From assembly GCA_941918925.1 (NCBI GenBank), contig OW799236.1, forward strand, positions 13,987,474-14,051,473: a stretch of 64,000 nt of DNA, written 5' to 3'. The notes beneath the pieces were generated by a model. That model saw only the letters and a program-made list of their open reading frames with translations. It was not told the origin of the DNA and did no database searches. The translations under genes were made by a program, and so were the position numbers. This stretch comes from Phyto melanocephala. Its lineage: Eukaryota > Arthropoda > Insecta > Diptera > Rhinophoridae. Each line of letters starts with the position of its first letter. Position 1 is the first letter of the stretch. This document shows, one piece after another, positions 33,823 through 45,470 of the stretch.

Positions 33823-34102
33823 TAGTGCCATATCGTAGCTTAGCCTAAATTTACGATTTAGGGCCATTATTACAACTTGCCGTTAGTTAAAGGCAGGATT
33901 TCGTTTGACGGATAAATAGCTTTGCATTATTATTTTTTTATCTATTAAATATTATTATTGTTAAAAATATTTAAAATAAAAAATGGAAGTTGTAATAATT
34001 CGAAGCTATATATCAGGCACAAAAAATCCTACCTTTAACTAGAGGCAAGTTGTAATAATGGCCTTAAATCGTAAATTTAGGCTAAGCTACGATATGGCAC
34101 TA
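33823..34102. repeat. Inverted duplication of DINE-like 3' sequence
   Basis: Arms 33823-33904 and about 34022-34102 are inverted copies (TAGTGCCATATCGTAGCTTA outermost) with few mismatches. The outer part of each arm is the 'atcgtagcttaaccta' portion of the DINE-like 3' end; the inner part ('ggccattattacaacttgcc') is shared only between the arms. It could be an inserted foldback or a local inverted duplication. Confidence 0.65.
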
Positions 34103-34955
34103 TATACTTAGTGTTTTATGCCATTTTTTTTAATTATTTTCGAAGCTATTATTGATTTAGAATTGTCACATAGATAACTGTGTTCCACTTGTCAACATTT
34201 TATATCCACATTGATGTCGTTAAGAAAAACATATTATCGATCTTTTTGTTTCTGACGCCATCTTGGATTTCGTAGTTATGTAACTGTATTATTCTCGACA
34301 AACCCTTTCATTTGATGCCAATATTGTTGAATAAAATAAAGCTGCAATTGCTATATTTTATCCATATATCCACCATTTTATTTAAGACGCCATTTTAGAT
34401 TTTAACTTTTTTATATTTTGCTGTATTTTACTGGTCAATACCTATAATTTAATGCCATTATTAGTAGGGTTAAAAGGGGTACATTTTTTTTAAATACTAA
34501 ATTTTACCCATATTTCAATGTATTCTACGCCATTTCGTAGTGTCGGCCATTATGGATTTTTTATCTTATATAGTGAGTTATATTTTGAAAGTCAAGTCCT
34601 TTCATTTCATATACCTACTGTCCCTATCGGTTGTCTATAAGTTAAAGAAAATCGATTTTCGTTTGTAAATTTTAGAAGAAAAAAAAACATCGAAGCAGTG
34701 TATTTTGCTGCTTATATCTCAGTTAGTTTCATACAAATTTGTTAATTTTTCTCAGTAATAATTTTCAAGAATTGTAAATTGATGCCTTTAAAGTGTCCAG
34801 AAAATAATGAGAATCTTTAATAATTTGATATATTTAAAAAAATATTAATTTTTTCAAATTATTCTGGCCTAGAACTTGGCCGATTAGTGACCGGTTTGTT
34901 CAAAATTTTTTACGAAAAACCCTAAAGGCATTTTACAATTAAAAATAATATCCAA

Positions 34956-35510
34956 TCTATATATATAAAAAAGTGCGTTGTGACTTTATTACTCACGAAC
35001 GTTCTAAACGAATTCAATGAAATTTTTAGGGTTTGTTCCTATGCTCGTGTAGATGGCTTATATTTAAATATGTTTGCACAAAATCCGCCGAGCGGTTTAC
35101 GGGTTAAAAAGGGTCAAATCGGTAACACAGTATCCCCGGGCTTAAAAAAGATATCACGAAAATTCAGAAAGAATCAAAGCGCCTGTTAAAAATAATTGGA
35201 TAGGTGTCTGGAACTTTTTGAAAATTTTGAGTTTTAAGGGGATAAAACGGGTAAAAACTCACTTTTGGTACTTTTTTGAACAGCATTTATCTTTGAGATG
35301 GATAGCAATAGGAGAAAAGTAAAAACGTAGTTTTAACCCTACTTAAAACAATCTATAATAAATTTTTGTACTTTTTTGAAATATTAAAATTTAGAAGAAA
35401 AAGGGCCAAAAACGCGTAAAATCGATAATTTTGTATCTTAGGACCTAATGCATGTAGTTTTTGTTTATTATTTTACTTGATACGTAGCGAAGCACGTACC
35501 GGGCGGCTAG
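34956..35510 (+). mobile_element. Non-autonomous Helitron, A|TC...CTAG|T
   Basis: Starts TCTATATATATAAAAAAGTG after an A (34955) and ends CGGGCGGCTAG followed by T (35511): the Helitron signature of 5' TC, 3' CTRR and insertion between A and T. GCGAAGCACGTACCGGGCGG just before the end resembles the usual 3' hairpin. It has no Rep/helicase frame; the frame at 34980-35189 lacks motifs. Inserted in an old DINE-like element. Confidence 0.8.
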
Positions 35511-35636
35511 TGGTCTATAAAGTATCCTTAAACTAAAAACTTTTAATTATATTTGATTTGAAGTTAATTTTCAGGCTATAAGTTCAATGTTTTAATGATA
35601 GAATATATAGGAAAATTTAGTTATCCGATACTAGCT

Positions 35637-35700
35637 GAGTGGAGCGCATTTTCGAAACCAGCTACGGTTTCATGATCAGCACTCTTTTGATCAGAACTAC
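35637..35700 (+). repeat. Single arm fragment of the 26871-27477 foldback family
   Basis: 'gagtggagcgcattttcgaaaccagctacggtttcatgatcagcactctt' parallels the inner arm at 27004-27053 with scattered substitutions. No partner arm found. Confidence 0.6.
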
Positions 35701-37190
35701 AAGTGTTTTAATTTCTATGGTAAACATTTTTTATAGTTGTTAATTTTTCTAAAGCCTTCAATCAAGAATACAAATCATATTTTTTTAGAATTTTATTCTG
35801 TCTGTCTGTCTGTCTGTCTGTCTTTCTTTCTGTCTGTCTGCCTGACTGTCTGTTTGTCTTTCTGTCGATGTTTCTAAACTCAATTAGCTCAAAAACTATT
35901 GTATAGATTTTAATATAATTTAGTACAAAGGTATCTTGATACCCGAATTAACATAAAATATACATTTTGTTGCAAAAAATAACTTATTGCTAACAGAAAA
36001 TAGAAAAATATCAAATAATACGATAAGCAATAAATGCAAATACGGACGCGGCATAAAATTGCACTTACAGATATTATAGTAGAATACAAAACTATAGGGA
36101 CCACCAAAGCGGGTTAAACTAATATTGAATAATATTTTGAAATGAATGTGTTCTTTTTAATAATGAAATTAAGTTGAATCTGTTAAGTTATTATAAATAG
36201 AGGCACCATAATGTGCAGAGAAATAAATTTGGTTTGATTTTCTTTCTTAATTTTTCATGGACATTTTACATTAGAGGCATAAGCATTTTTATATTTAACT
36301 CAGACGATTAATGTCAAAGTTTAAGCAATTTAACCTTTAATTTAAAAACAGTTTAACACCATTTACCTAATTTTTGTTGTTATTTTTTTCAATGCTATAT
36401 GTTTTGTTTATAAAACCGTTAAGATTTCATGCTTCAAATATTAATTTTATTACGATTAATCATTATAAAATAAAATTTAATTTTAAAACACATAATAATT
36501 TTTTCAAATTTTATTTGTTTTCTTTACCTTTTGACTTTAAACATTTTCAAGACAATATTGTTAAATGATGACAGAAGCAACAGTGAAATAATGCAATATT
36601 GCTTTAAACACTTTAATATCATTTTAATAAGATGCCAAAAATTAAATAATAAAAAAAGTTCAACAATTGAAAGTTAGTACAAACACTTAAATAACACCTT
36701 GACCATACATTGCAACTCTGACCATCAATACTACAGCTGCTGGCATTAGCAATAACACATGCATAAACCATAGTATTTAATGTAAGTTTGCAATGAAAAC
36801 CTAGTTACCCATTTAACAATTTTTACCAGAGGCTCCTCTCTTAAGCCAATGAAAACAAAAGCTTTAATACTACTTACACATAACAAATGACTTGGATATG
36901 AATGAACAAAGTGTTTGTGTTTGAGTCTTTTGCAATAAGCTCCCCTTAAGACATGACTTTTAAAATATAATACACTATAACAAATGAAATCTATAAAAAA
37001 ATACGCTTTTTTTACTTTATTTTTAAAAATGTTATATTGCAAATTGTTGTGAGATCACTATAGTCTGATAGTTATGGTATGCTTTTAACGCCTAATATAA
37101 AACCATTACACAAATACAGCAACATTATTTAGACTTAAAAAAACGCAAAGGAAAACTTCAATTTCTTTCAACTGAACAACATTGTAACAT
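35701..37190. other. AT-rich, no gene; (TCTG)n microsatellite
   Basis: A TCTG-rich microsatellite occupies 35797-35866, interrupted by TTTC variants. The remainder shows no recognised coding block; frames at 35910-36107, 36374-36568 and 36746-37042 are hydrophobic or compositional. Confidence 0.4.
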
Positions 37191-37222
37191 AACCACATAA
37201 AATGTAGTCATTTTATGTGGTT
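37191..37222. repeat. Perfect 14-bp stem, 4-nt loop hairpin
   Basis: AACCACATAAAATG / CATTTTATGTGGTT around TAGT. It stands alone with no T-tract terminator logic in a eukaryote and no extended arm typical of a microRNA precursor. Confidence 0.6.
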
Positions 37223-37654
37223 AAAGAAAATGTTTAAAGTGGTTTTTAAAGGAAAGAAAAAACAGGGAAAAATAAGTAAAACATGCTGTGCTTTTATCTT
37301 GTTTAAGCACCATTTGGTATGTGAGAAAATAAGTGCAATTGTCTGGCTTACTTTCATTTGTATAAATGATGGCCAACAGTTAAAGATATGAGCTGGAAAA
37401 GGTTGCAAAGCAAGACAAATAGGGTGTAACCATAGGAGACTTAATTTGAAAAAAAATGTGACAATAGGGATATTAAAAAAAAAAAATAAAGTAAAATATA
37501 ACAATGACTTTTCCGTTTAGCATTTGCAATAAAGTTTTCTAACAAATTGTGTTTTTTTAAGACAAAAGTTATTTTAAAGGATTAAAATGCCACTATAATA
37601 AAGAGTGTGTCTGTAAGAATGAACTTTTTAGATCTAGTGTTGTTTGTAGTCGAG

Positions 37655-38060
37655 ACCCGAGGCTGTAAAAGGGTGTATATAATTTTGTCATTACGGTTGC
37701 AGTAACGGTTGTAATATATAAATACATAAATTTGGAATCCTTATTGTCCATCTGTCCCTGTGCATGTTTAAATCAACTTTTTGAAGCCACTACATAATGC
37801 TTCAGACGCTTTTATGGTATCAATATATCAGATATACTTTCATAAATTTTGCTAATAAAAATCAGTTAAACGGACATATTACAAGCTAAGATATGAGCGA
37901 AAGAATTAGATTGGGTTTGTTTTTTACTTAAACAAAGTATATTTTGCATCTCGTTTATAACTTCTTGAAACATTTGTATACGTATATATAAAATCTGTAC
38001 CTTTGGCAACATTTAGATAAAATCTTGGTTTAATGGTCAATTACAGACAAATATAGGTGC
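37655..38060 (+). mobile_element. Strongly diverged DINE-like (HINE) 5' fragment
   Basis: 'gggtgtatataattttgtcatt', 'ttgtccatctgtccctgtgcatgtttaaatcaactttttgaagcc' and 'aagctaagatatgagc' follow the order of the DINE-like 5' half with many substitutions. The 3' half is absent. Confidence 0.55.
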
Positions 38061-38099
38061 AACTGTCACACACATTTATTCGGATTATTAAAAATGCTG

Positions 38100-39260
38100 C
38101 GTTGTACGTAAGAACATCTCGTTATAATTATGAGAACTTATTCAAAAAAAGTTTAATTGTTATGGTTAGACCGCTCGCAAGCTTAGAATAATTTTCAGTC
38201 AAGATAATGAACCTAATGTGTCAATCATTCCAAAAGTGGTCAAACATTTTGAAGAAACTGGGTAGATTATTGACAGTAAGACTCCTGTAAGCCAACTAAC
38301 CGTTCGTTCTCCTTAAAGCATTGCTGTTGTATACGAAGGTTTCGCCAAAAACCATTGTCCTCATACATCCGAATTTCACGAAGCACTGCACAGTCAAATT
38401 TAACAAAAGACCTCCACTTTCATGCATGAAGAAACTGGGTAAATTATTAACAGTAAGATTCCTGTAAGCCAACTAACCATTTGGTCTCTTAAAAATATTG
38501 CTGTTTTAAACGAAAGTTTCGCCAAAAACCATCGTCCTCATACATACAAATTTCACGAAGCACTGCACAGCCAAATTTGACAAATGACCTCCACTTTCAT
38601 GCAAATAAAATTCTGCTTACCCTGGAGCTCAAAACAGCAGACTATGGAAAGCGCCAGCAATTCGTTATATGGGTCATTGACAATTTTTTGAAAATAAATC
38701 ATGTTCCCCGCTGAAGCGCATTTCCATCTGAATGGCTTCGTAAATACAAAAAATTTTCGAATTTGGGGCTCAGAAAATCCCTTTGCAATCATTGAGAAAA
38801 AAAATGCACCCACAACAACCAACTATCTGGTGTGGATTTTTGTCAGGCGGCGTGATTGAGCCTTATTTTTTTTAAGATGTGGCTCAAAATGCAGTGATTA
38901 TGAATGACAATCGTTACAAGAATATACTTAAAAGCGGATTTTTTTTTTTGGCCTCAACTGACGGCACGGATCTGGACGATGTGTGACTAGAGCAGGAGGA
39001 AATTAATTTATTGCAGGAAACAATTCATTTATTGCAGCAACGATTTTTAGAATAAAATATCTTAAAAAATTCTGTTGTCAGCTGGCTACTAAGATCATGC
39101 AATTAAACGTCATACAAAAAAAAAAAAAAAACAAATCATCGGTAAGATACAGCCACACCTTTGGGAAAAAGTCATGGAAAATTTTATCATAAGAATAATG
39201 CGCTGTCCTCAGAGCCGTTAGAACTATTTGTTGGAGATTTTATTTCATATAAAGTCGGAA
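38100..39260 (+). pseudogene. Tc1/mariner-superfamily transposase fossil with internal tandem duplication
   Basis: Readable blocks in order: VVKHFEETG (38236), SQLTVRS..SIAVV (38290), then after the duplication AEAHFHLNGFVNTKNFRIWG (about 38712), ENPFAIIEKK, GVIGPYFF (38850), NRYKN, FFWPQLTDGTDLDDV (38945), TIHLLQQRF, and C-terminal KIQPHLWEKVMENFI (39143) with a final ILFH-like end (39230). A roughly 173-bp segment is duplicated in tandem (38252-38424 and 38425-38597). Multiple frameshifts and stops; dead. Confidence 0.8.
38252..38597 (+). repeat. ~173-bp tandem duplication inside transposase fossil
   Basis: Both copies run from 'tgaagaaactgggtaratt' through 'ttcgccaaaaaccat' to 'ctccactttcatgca'. 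They differ by scattered substitutions and a small indel, so the duplication is old. Confidence 0.85.
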
Positions 39261-40542
39261 CATATTTTTTTTATAATCCAAAAAAAAAAAAAAAAACACA
39301 ATTACATTAAGAACTTTGCCTTTTTTTAAATAAAAAAATACATTCTCACTAGGGATGCCACTGATCTAACCAAAATTGGTGATTTTCCTAATTTAAGCAC
39401 AACTTGGTAGTTTGATTGGCTTGTTAGAATTTTTCTAGTTTAGTTTATAAAGGGTACGCTATCTAACGTTTTTTTTTCAACTAGTGCTTATTTCGTAAAT
39501 GGTAACACTTAGCTCATGTCTGATTTGACAGATAATTATTTTTATCCTTCCGCTGAACGAATATAAAATAAGCGAAATTACTTTTGCCGATTTTGCAAAA
39601 AAACTTTTTTTATAGCATTTTCAAAAAAAAAAAAGTTATTTGGCAGACCCTTTAGAATACTATTTTTAGTTTAAGGAACAAAGTTAAAATAGTTTGCAAG
39701 TATAAATGTAGTAATAATTTTTTTACTTTTTTATTTTATTTTACTTTTTATTTTTTTCTTAAAAATTTTTTTTAAAATGAAATGTGCTAGAGCTCTCTGT
39801 TTACACTTTAAACTTGGGTGTCAATACACCCAGAAAGATTTAGTTACGCCCATGGTGTCCACTCATTATGTAAAAGCCCTGGCATTATTATATATTTGAT
39901 TTTATTATAATGCAACTGTCAAATATTCCAATACATCATAACACTATTATATTATTTTCTCACTCTCTTTGCAAAACCCTTTCAATATTTATAAAAAAAA
40001 AAACAATATATTGCAATACGATTTAATTTAAAGACTGGTATTATCATTTTTTATTGTGCTCATTCTTTCTTTTTAGCAAATTAACGTTTCCTACATATAG
40101 TGTGAGAAAATTGTAAAAGTCTTGTGTGATTATTACAACAACAGCTAAAATTGCAACAAATAATTGAAAAATTACCTGAAGATAATAGAAAGTAATTCTG
40201 GGCCAATTGAAAAACAAGCCAATACTTCCTTTATATGTTTTAATCAAGGGTAATAGCATGTAAAGATTATTAGGAAAATATTTAAAAGCCTTTGTGGCTT
40301 AATGTGTGATAAGTTTTTTATCCGGTTTCTTTAATAGAAAATTTATTAGAAATAAAAATGCCTTTCTCTAAAGATTTATATTAACAGCCCTTTTGGCCCT
40401 ACTAATTTTCTAGTAAATTATTATTTTTTAAAGGTTACCAAGGGGTTAAACATTTAATAAATTCGTTTATATATTTATTTTTATTTATTTTCTTCTTAAA
40501 ATTATGTAAATAGCAATCGAGAAATCCACAACTGAAATAACA
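39261..40542. other. AT-rich, no gene seen
   Basis: Long poly-A/poly-T runs near 39284 and 39718-39775. The minus frame at 40044-40259 lacks motifs. Confidence 0.35.
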
Positions 40543-41426
40543 ATGAAGGTATTCACAACTGAACAGAGAACCAGAATAATATAATTTTATTATTTAACTC
40601 AGCGATCAAGTATTTTAACGCAAAGAGCATATCTCGTCCATATTTTAACGTCAGAATTTCGCCCTCTAAAGCAACGATTTGTTGCCTAGTTTATTGTCTC
40701 TACCAACCTGATACTTTGAGAGATTTGCCTCGAATCGGTAAATCATGTTTAATCATGCGTTAACAAAATACCAGAAACATCTACCAGAAGGCGTTTTGTT
40801 CAGCTAGGAATAGCTCGTATATCGCTATGGCGAATTTGATATAAAAAAAAAAAAAAATAATTAGCGTCATCGCAACATTAGATGCAATTGTTGCAAGAAT
40901 TAAAACTCGCAGAATGTCTAATTTATGCACTTAAATTCCAACAGCTGATCAAAAATTAAATCAACTTCATTGAAAATCTGATTATAAGCGATACAGTTTT
41001 AATAAGCAAAACTGTAGGGTTTGAGATTCTAAAAATCCGAGAGCCATTCATTAACGCCAAATTCACCCCATTAGGTGTACAGTGTGTTGGGGCATTATTA
41101 TAAAATATCTTCAATAATGAAGATAGAATTGCCGTAATCGTAAAAGGAGAGCGGTATCGTGAAACAGACCTAAGGTAAGGTGTTAGCTGGATTTAGCCCC
41201 TCCCACACTGCACGAGACACAAAGGCACTTTTGAGTTAAATTTTTGGACAATGAATAAATTCCAGAAATTCAAAAATGAATTGGCTAGTGCATTCGCCAG
41301 GTTTGTCAACACCCGACTATTTTCTTTGGGATTATTTAAAGGAGCGAATATATATAAACAAGTCTAAGTTAACTATTGAACTTAAGACCAATATTGTTGC
41401 AAAACTTGAGTGTTACAGACCCTATT
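40543..41426 (+). pseudogene. Tc1/mariner-superfamily transposase fossil, family B copy 1
   Basis: Starts MKVFTTEQRTRII at 40543 (same start as the copy at 52175), then TSTRRRFVQLGIARISLWRI (about 40780), NKQNCRV..KNPRAIH (41003), 'FNNEDRIAVIVKGERYRET' (41110), an APPHTARDT-like region around 41198 (frameshifted), and a clear C-terminal frame at 41276: NWLVHSPGLSTPDYFLWDYL then KERIYINKSKLTIELKTNI. The last matches 'W...SPDLtp.DfFLWG.lKe.vY.nkp.ti.eLk.nI', with the third catalytic residue as Asp in TPDYF. It is cut at 41426 by the start of a DINE-like element. Confidence 0.8.
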
Positions 41427-42212
41427 TTTATACCCTTTACACAGTGAAAGAGGGTATATATAGGTTTGTCATTCCGTGTGAAATTTCGACAATTTTCATT
41501 TCCGACCCCATAAAGTATATATTTTCTGAAAGCTTATGAATAGGGGAGTCGATTAAGCCCTGTAAGTCTGTCCGTCTGTCCGTGTGTATGTTGAAATCAA
41601 CTTTTTGAAGCCCCCAGACATCGCTTGGACTCGGGTGAGGTATTAAAATATCAGAAATATTCGGGAGTAGATCGGTATTGAAAATCAGAAACATCGGTAC
41701 ATAAACAACTGAGATATGAGCAAAAACCCCCGACCACCTCGATTTTTTTTTCACAAAAACAACATTACAACAACAACATACATACATACAAACGTGTATA
41801 CTGGTTAGAGAAAACGTGGCATCGAATCCCCGCTGAGCCAAAAAACAATTTTTTTTAATTTTTTTTTATTTTTTTTTTTTTAATTTTTTATTTATTTATT
41901 TATTCATTTTTTTTAAATTTTTTTTTTTAATTTTTTTTTGTTTTATATTTATTATATATTTTAATTATTTTTTTAAAAACAAAAATTTTTTTTAATTTTT
42001 TTTTTTAAATTTTTTTTTTCTTTTTTTTTTTCTTTTAACATACGTAAAGTTATAATTTTAAAATGGGTTGTTTTTATATATGTATGTTTTTTATATGTTG
42101 TACGTATTTCATATGGGATGAATGATCATACAAACTACTGTTATTACATGACTACACGTTGTGAAGGGTATATAAGATTCGGCATGGCCAAATATAGCGC
42201 TCTTACTTGTTT
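41427..42212 (+). mobile_element. DINE-1/mini-me-like (HINE) element, subfamily 1
   Basis: TATACCCTTTACACAGTG 5' end, core, (GTCY)n at 41567-41582, module CTGGTTAGAGAAAACGTGGC / ATCGAATCCCCGCTGAGCCA (41799-41839), A/T island (41840-42045), and the decayed 3' hairpin ATTCGGCATGGCCAAAT then CTCTTACTTGTT. The minus-strand frame at 41437-41841 is a chance frame through this element that also appears in sister copies. Confidence 0.85.
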
Positions 42213-43534
42213 AAAACATGATGGAAAATGCTTCATAACGAACCCATCATTGCAAACCTTAAAACGAGATCCATTTAAGTGACATTATTTTCCTTCTTAA
42301 GTGTAAGAACATTTCCACTTTATATATTTAATATATACCCAAATATTTTCCAAATTTGAATTCTCTACTTCTTAGTTTATAAGTTTCCTTTCATATGTAC
42401 ATACATAATGTTTAAACAAGCCTTTAAAACTAAAACCAGAGGCAAAACTATTAGTGACGCCTTCAATTTCATAACCACATTAATTTTATTTGGTGACCAT
42501 ATTGATTAATATTTAAATTATTCGCATGATAAGATTTTTTCGCATAGAAAGATAAAAATCTTTGCTTTTAACTACTACTACCATAGTGGCAAATTATTTA
42601 TTTCATGCAGATTATTATTAAAAATTATGCTAATGACTTGCGAATTTCAAAAAACGTCTTGAAACAAAAATTTTTTTGTTTTAATAAATGATTTTGTTAA
42701 GTTAACATCTTTCTCCATTTAAGGCAACTTGATATATTTTTTCAAATGAATATAAAGAAAAACATTTTATTGGTTTATTAAATACAAGTTATAAAGATTT
42801 TATGACAAATCTTTCTAGATGTAGGACAGTGGGACTTAAATAAAAAATTCTGTTAAAAAAAATTATTATGGGTGAACAGAAATTTTATAACAATTTAATT
42901 TGTAAAATTTTAAATTTTTAACAAGCTTTTTAAATAAATTAAATAAATATCTATATATACATATGTATTTATTCTTAATTCTTATAAATTTTCATTAAGA
43001 TCAAACAACTTTTATCCGTAATTTCATGTATTAAATATAATTCTTTGGCTTTAAGTATAATAGACCTTTGCAAAAGATATTTACTTACGCGTTGAATTTT
43101 GAATGGAAATAAATCATATTGAAGTAAGATTTGAAGGAAAAATTATATTTATAGTAGGAAAACTATTATCTAATTGATTTTTATATTGATAGTGACCATG
43201 CAGAAAACCCAACTAGTTCGTATACGCATGTAAGGTTTAATGGACTAGGTCTAGTCCAAAGTGCACGCAAATGTATAAGGAAAACATGTTCGATTTGACA
43301 TTACGATGTCCTAGGACTAAGTCAGGTAACCAATCGAATTATCCTTAAAGCTACTTTTTGTCACTAGTCGATAAAGCACCTACGTAATTAATATATACCT
43401 TTTGACAGCACTATATGTATTCGTTAAATCAAGAAAACTACAAACTCTTGTGAATGATTATGGTCCGTGACTGAAATAGATAAAAAGTTGCAAAATGGTT
43501 TAAGGAATTTGTTTTTTTATAAAAAAATAAAAAA
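42213..43534. other. AT-rich, no gene seen
   Basis: Two short palindromes, GGACTAGGTCTAGTCC (43242-43257) and GTCCTAGGAC (43308-43317), lie 50 bp apart. Otherwise nothing. Confidence 0.35.
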
Positions 43535-43750
43535 CTCTCTCCTATTTAAAAACAGAAAATATGGGCTTCTGAACAAAAGAGAAAAAGAGAGGAGGTATCA
43601 AGTTTATGGTCTCTGAAGTAGAGAGAAAATAAACAAAAAATATACCTGAATAATACACTTATTCAGGTAGTGATGCCAGCCCAGCAGATTTTTTTGCGTT
43701 CAACCATATGTCGAACTCCAAAAAGAGACAAAAATACTTCCTCTTTCTCT

Positions 43751-43792
<42 letters not shown>

Positions 43793-43870
43793 GCCTTACA
43801 CATTAATTTAAGCAGCGTTTCAAAACGAAAACGCCGGTAATATTAGTGTGTGATAAAGGTAAGACTGAAA
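43535..43870. repeat. Dispersed 'CAGCTGGGCTGGCA' repeat family copy with (CT)n
   Basis: The phrase at 43660-43735 (reverse of 'ggagttcgacatat..tctgctgggctggca..cctgaataagtgta') matches 47455-47510 in the opposite orientation. A (CT)n microsatellite spans 43755-43790. No element ends defined. Confidence 0.45.
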
Positions 43871-44249
43871 GAAAGAGTTGAATTAACTAGAAAAAAATAT
43901 CAGCTCTAAATTTAGGGTTGGGATGGGAAGGCTACATTTTTTTTGTACAACTGGATAAGTTCTAATTTTATCAATGTTCAAATTTAAATTCTGTACGATG
44001 TTCGGATTTCAGCCAGAAACAAATATTAGTTTTTAAAATTTTGTATTTCCAGTCTCTTTGTATATTTCAACGTCTTTTAATATAAAGTTTTAGTTTATTC
44101 ACTTGGAAATTATGTTGTGCTGATTAAAATTTTTTTAAACATCAAAAAAAATAAATTTTAGCAGAATTACAAAAAAAGCATATTTTTGATACATAAAATC
44201 GAAAAATACTATTTTAAAAAAGCACAAAAAGAATATATAAATTTTTGCA

Positions 44250-45470
44250 TTCCATACATTCATTAATGTTTTACGCCGTTTTACTTTATTATTTCCGACT
44301 CCTTTTTGATTTTGAATTTCTACATAACTAGCTGTATTCTACTAGTCAACCCCTCTGATTGAATACCCATATTGATGGGGGTAAGAAACAAAATTATCCG
44401 CCATTTTATTTCAGACGCCATTTTGGATTTTACACAAATTTGTTGTATTTTACCTTATCCTACTGGTCAAGCCCTTTCATTTGTTACCACTATTGTGGGA
44501 TTTTAAGGGGTCAAAGCCATAATTACTATATTTGACCCATATATTGGAGATTTTATTTCGGACACCATCTTGGCTTTCAACTTTTTATATTTTACTGGTC
44601 AAGCCCTTTTCTTCGAAACCAATATTAAGGGTATTAGAGCTATTACATTTTCAATTACTAAATTTTGACCCATATATAAATTTATTGTACGCCATTTTGT
44701 AGTAGCAGTTATCATATATTTTAATTTTTGTATAATTTGCTAGTAAGTCCTGTCTTTTTATGCCCATATCGTTCTCTCTGTTCAGATGCTGAAAATCATC
44801 AATTTTTGTTTGTCAATATTAAGGAAAAGTATTCGTATTTTGGTGCTTATATCTCAGTTAGTTTCTAGCCGATTTGTTAGTTTTTCTCGGCAATAGTTTT
44901 CAAGACTACGGCTGGTATTTTAGTGTCTTTAGCTTGTCCAAAACTCAATGAGGAGCTTAGTAATTTTATATATTGGAAAAAATTTATATTTAAAAAAATG
45001 TTTGCCTATAACTTTGCCGATTAGTAGCCGATTTACCCAAACATTTTTTAAAATAGCTCTAAAGGCATTCTTTATCTACAATTAGTAGCAAATATCTCTG
45101 AAAATTAACTTATAGCTGAAATTTTTTTATTTCTATGTTTAAAATATGAGAAAAACAGAGACAGTCGTGTTTATGTGCTCATATCTCATAAAGTTATGTG
45201 GAGATTGTGCTTAATTTCAATAGCAAATCATTCGCAGACATTTTTAACAAATTGGTACTACATACAGAGCTTTGCTACATGTAGGGTCTTTTAAAAGTTG
45301 ATTTCAATCAACACATGGACATACGGGCACATCGCTCAGTTGACTCCTCTAGTATAAGCTCTCCGAAAATATATACTTTATGGGGACGGAAATGAATATT
45401 GTAGAAATACAAATAAAATGACAAAGCTATATACTTATACCAATGGCACCACGGGTGAAAGCGAAAATAA
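44250..45470 (-). mobile_element. Old DINE-like (HINE) element, long subfamily, minus strand
   Basis: Minus-strand order: 5' end near 45465 ('gtgccattggtataagtatatagctttgtcatt'), core near 45380, 'cttgactagtagaatacag'-type blocks at 44345 and 44460, 'CCGCCATTTTATTTCAGACG' at 44399, ending near 44250 without the 3' hairpin. Highly diverged. Confidence 0.7.

Larger units (their letters stand above)
33776..35625 (-). mobile_element. Old DINE-like (HINE) element, minus strand, interrupted
   Basis: 3' end near 33776 (GGTCACGCCGACTCTGACAA, a decayed hairpin plus 'acaatactcttcaatatcatg'), then the minus-strand blocks 'GACGCCATCTTGGATTT' (34256), 'CATTTGATGCCAATATTG' (34309) and 'AAGTCCTTTCATTT'. 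Interrupted by an inverted duplication (33823-34102) and a Helitron (34956-35510); sequence after 35511 resumes element-like phrases up to about 35620. The 5' end was not found. Confidence 0.6.

Noticed and set aside
36746..37504. Two 98-codon minus-strand frames
   Set aside because: No domain, no signal of coding composition, and poly-A/T runs inside.
41437..41841. 134-codon minus-strand frame, with near-copies at 57094-57288 and 61895-62218
   Set aside because: Conserved only because it lies in a repeated DINE-like element; composition follows the repeat, with no domain.
43755..43790. (CT)n run as a possible GAGA-factor promoter element
   Set aside because: It lies in a dispersed repeat with no adjacent gene; a simple microsatellite is sufficient.
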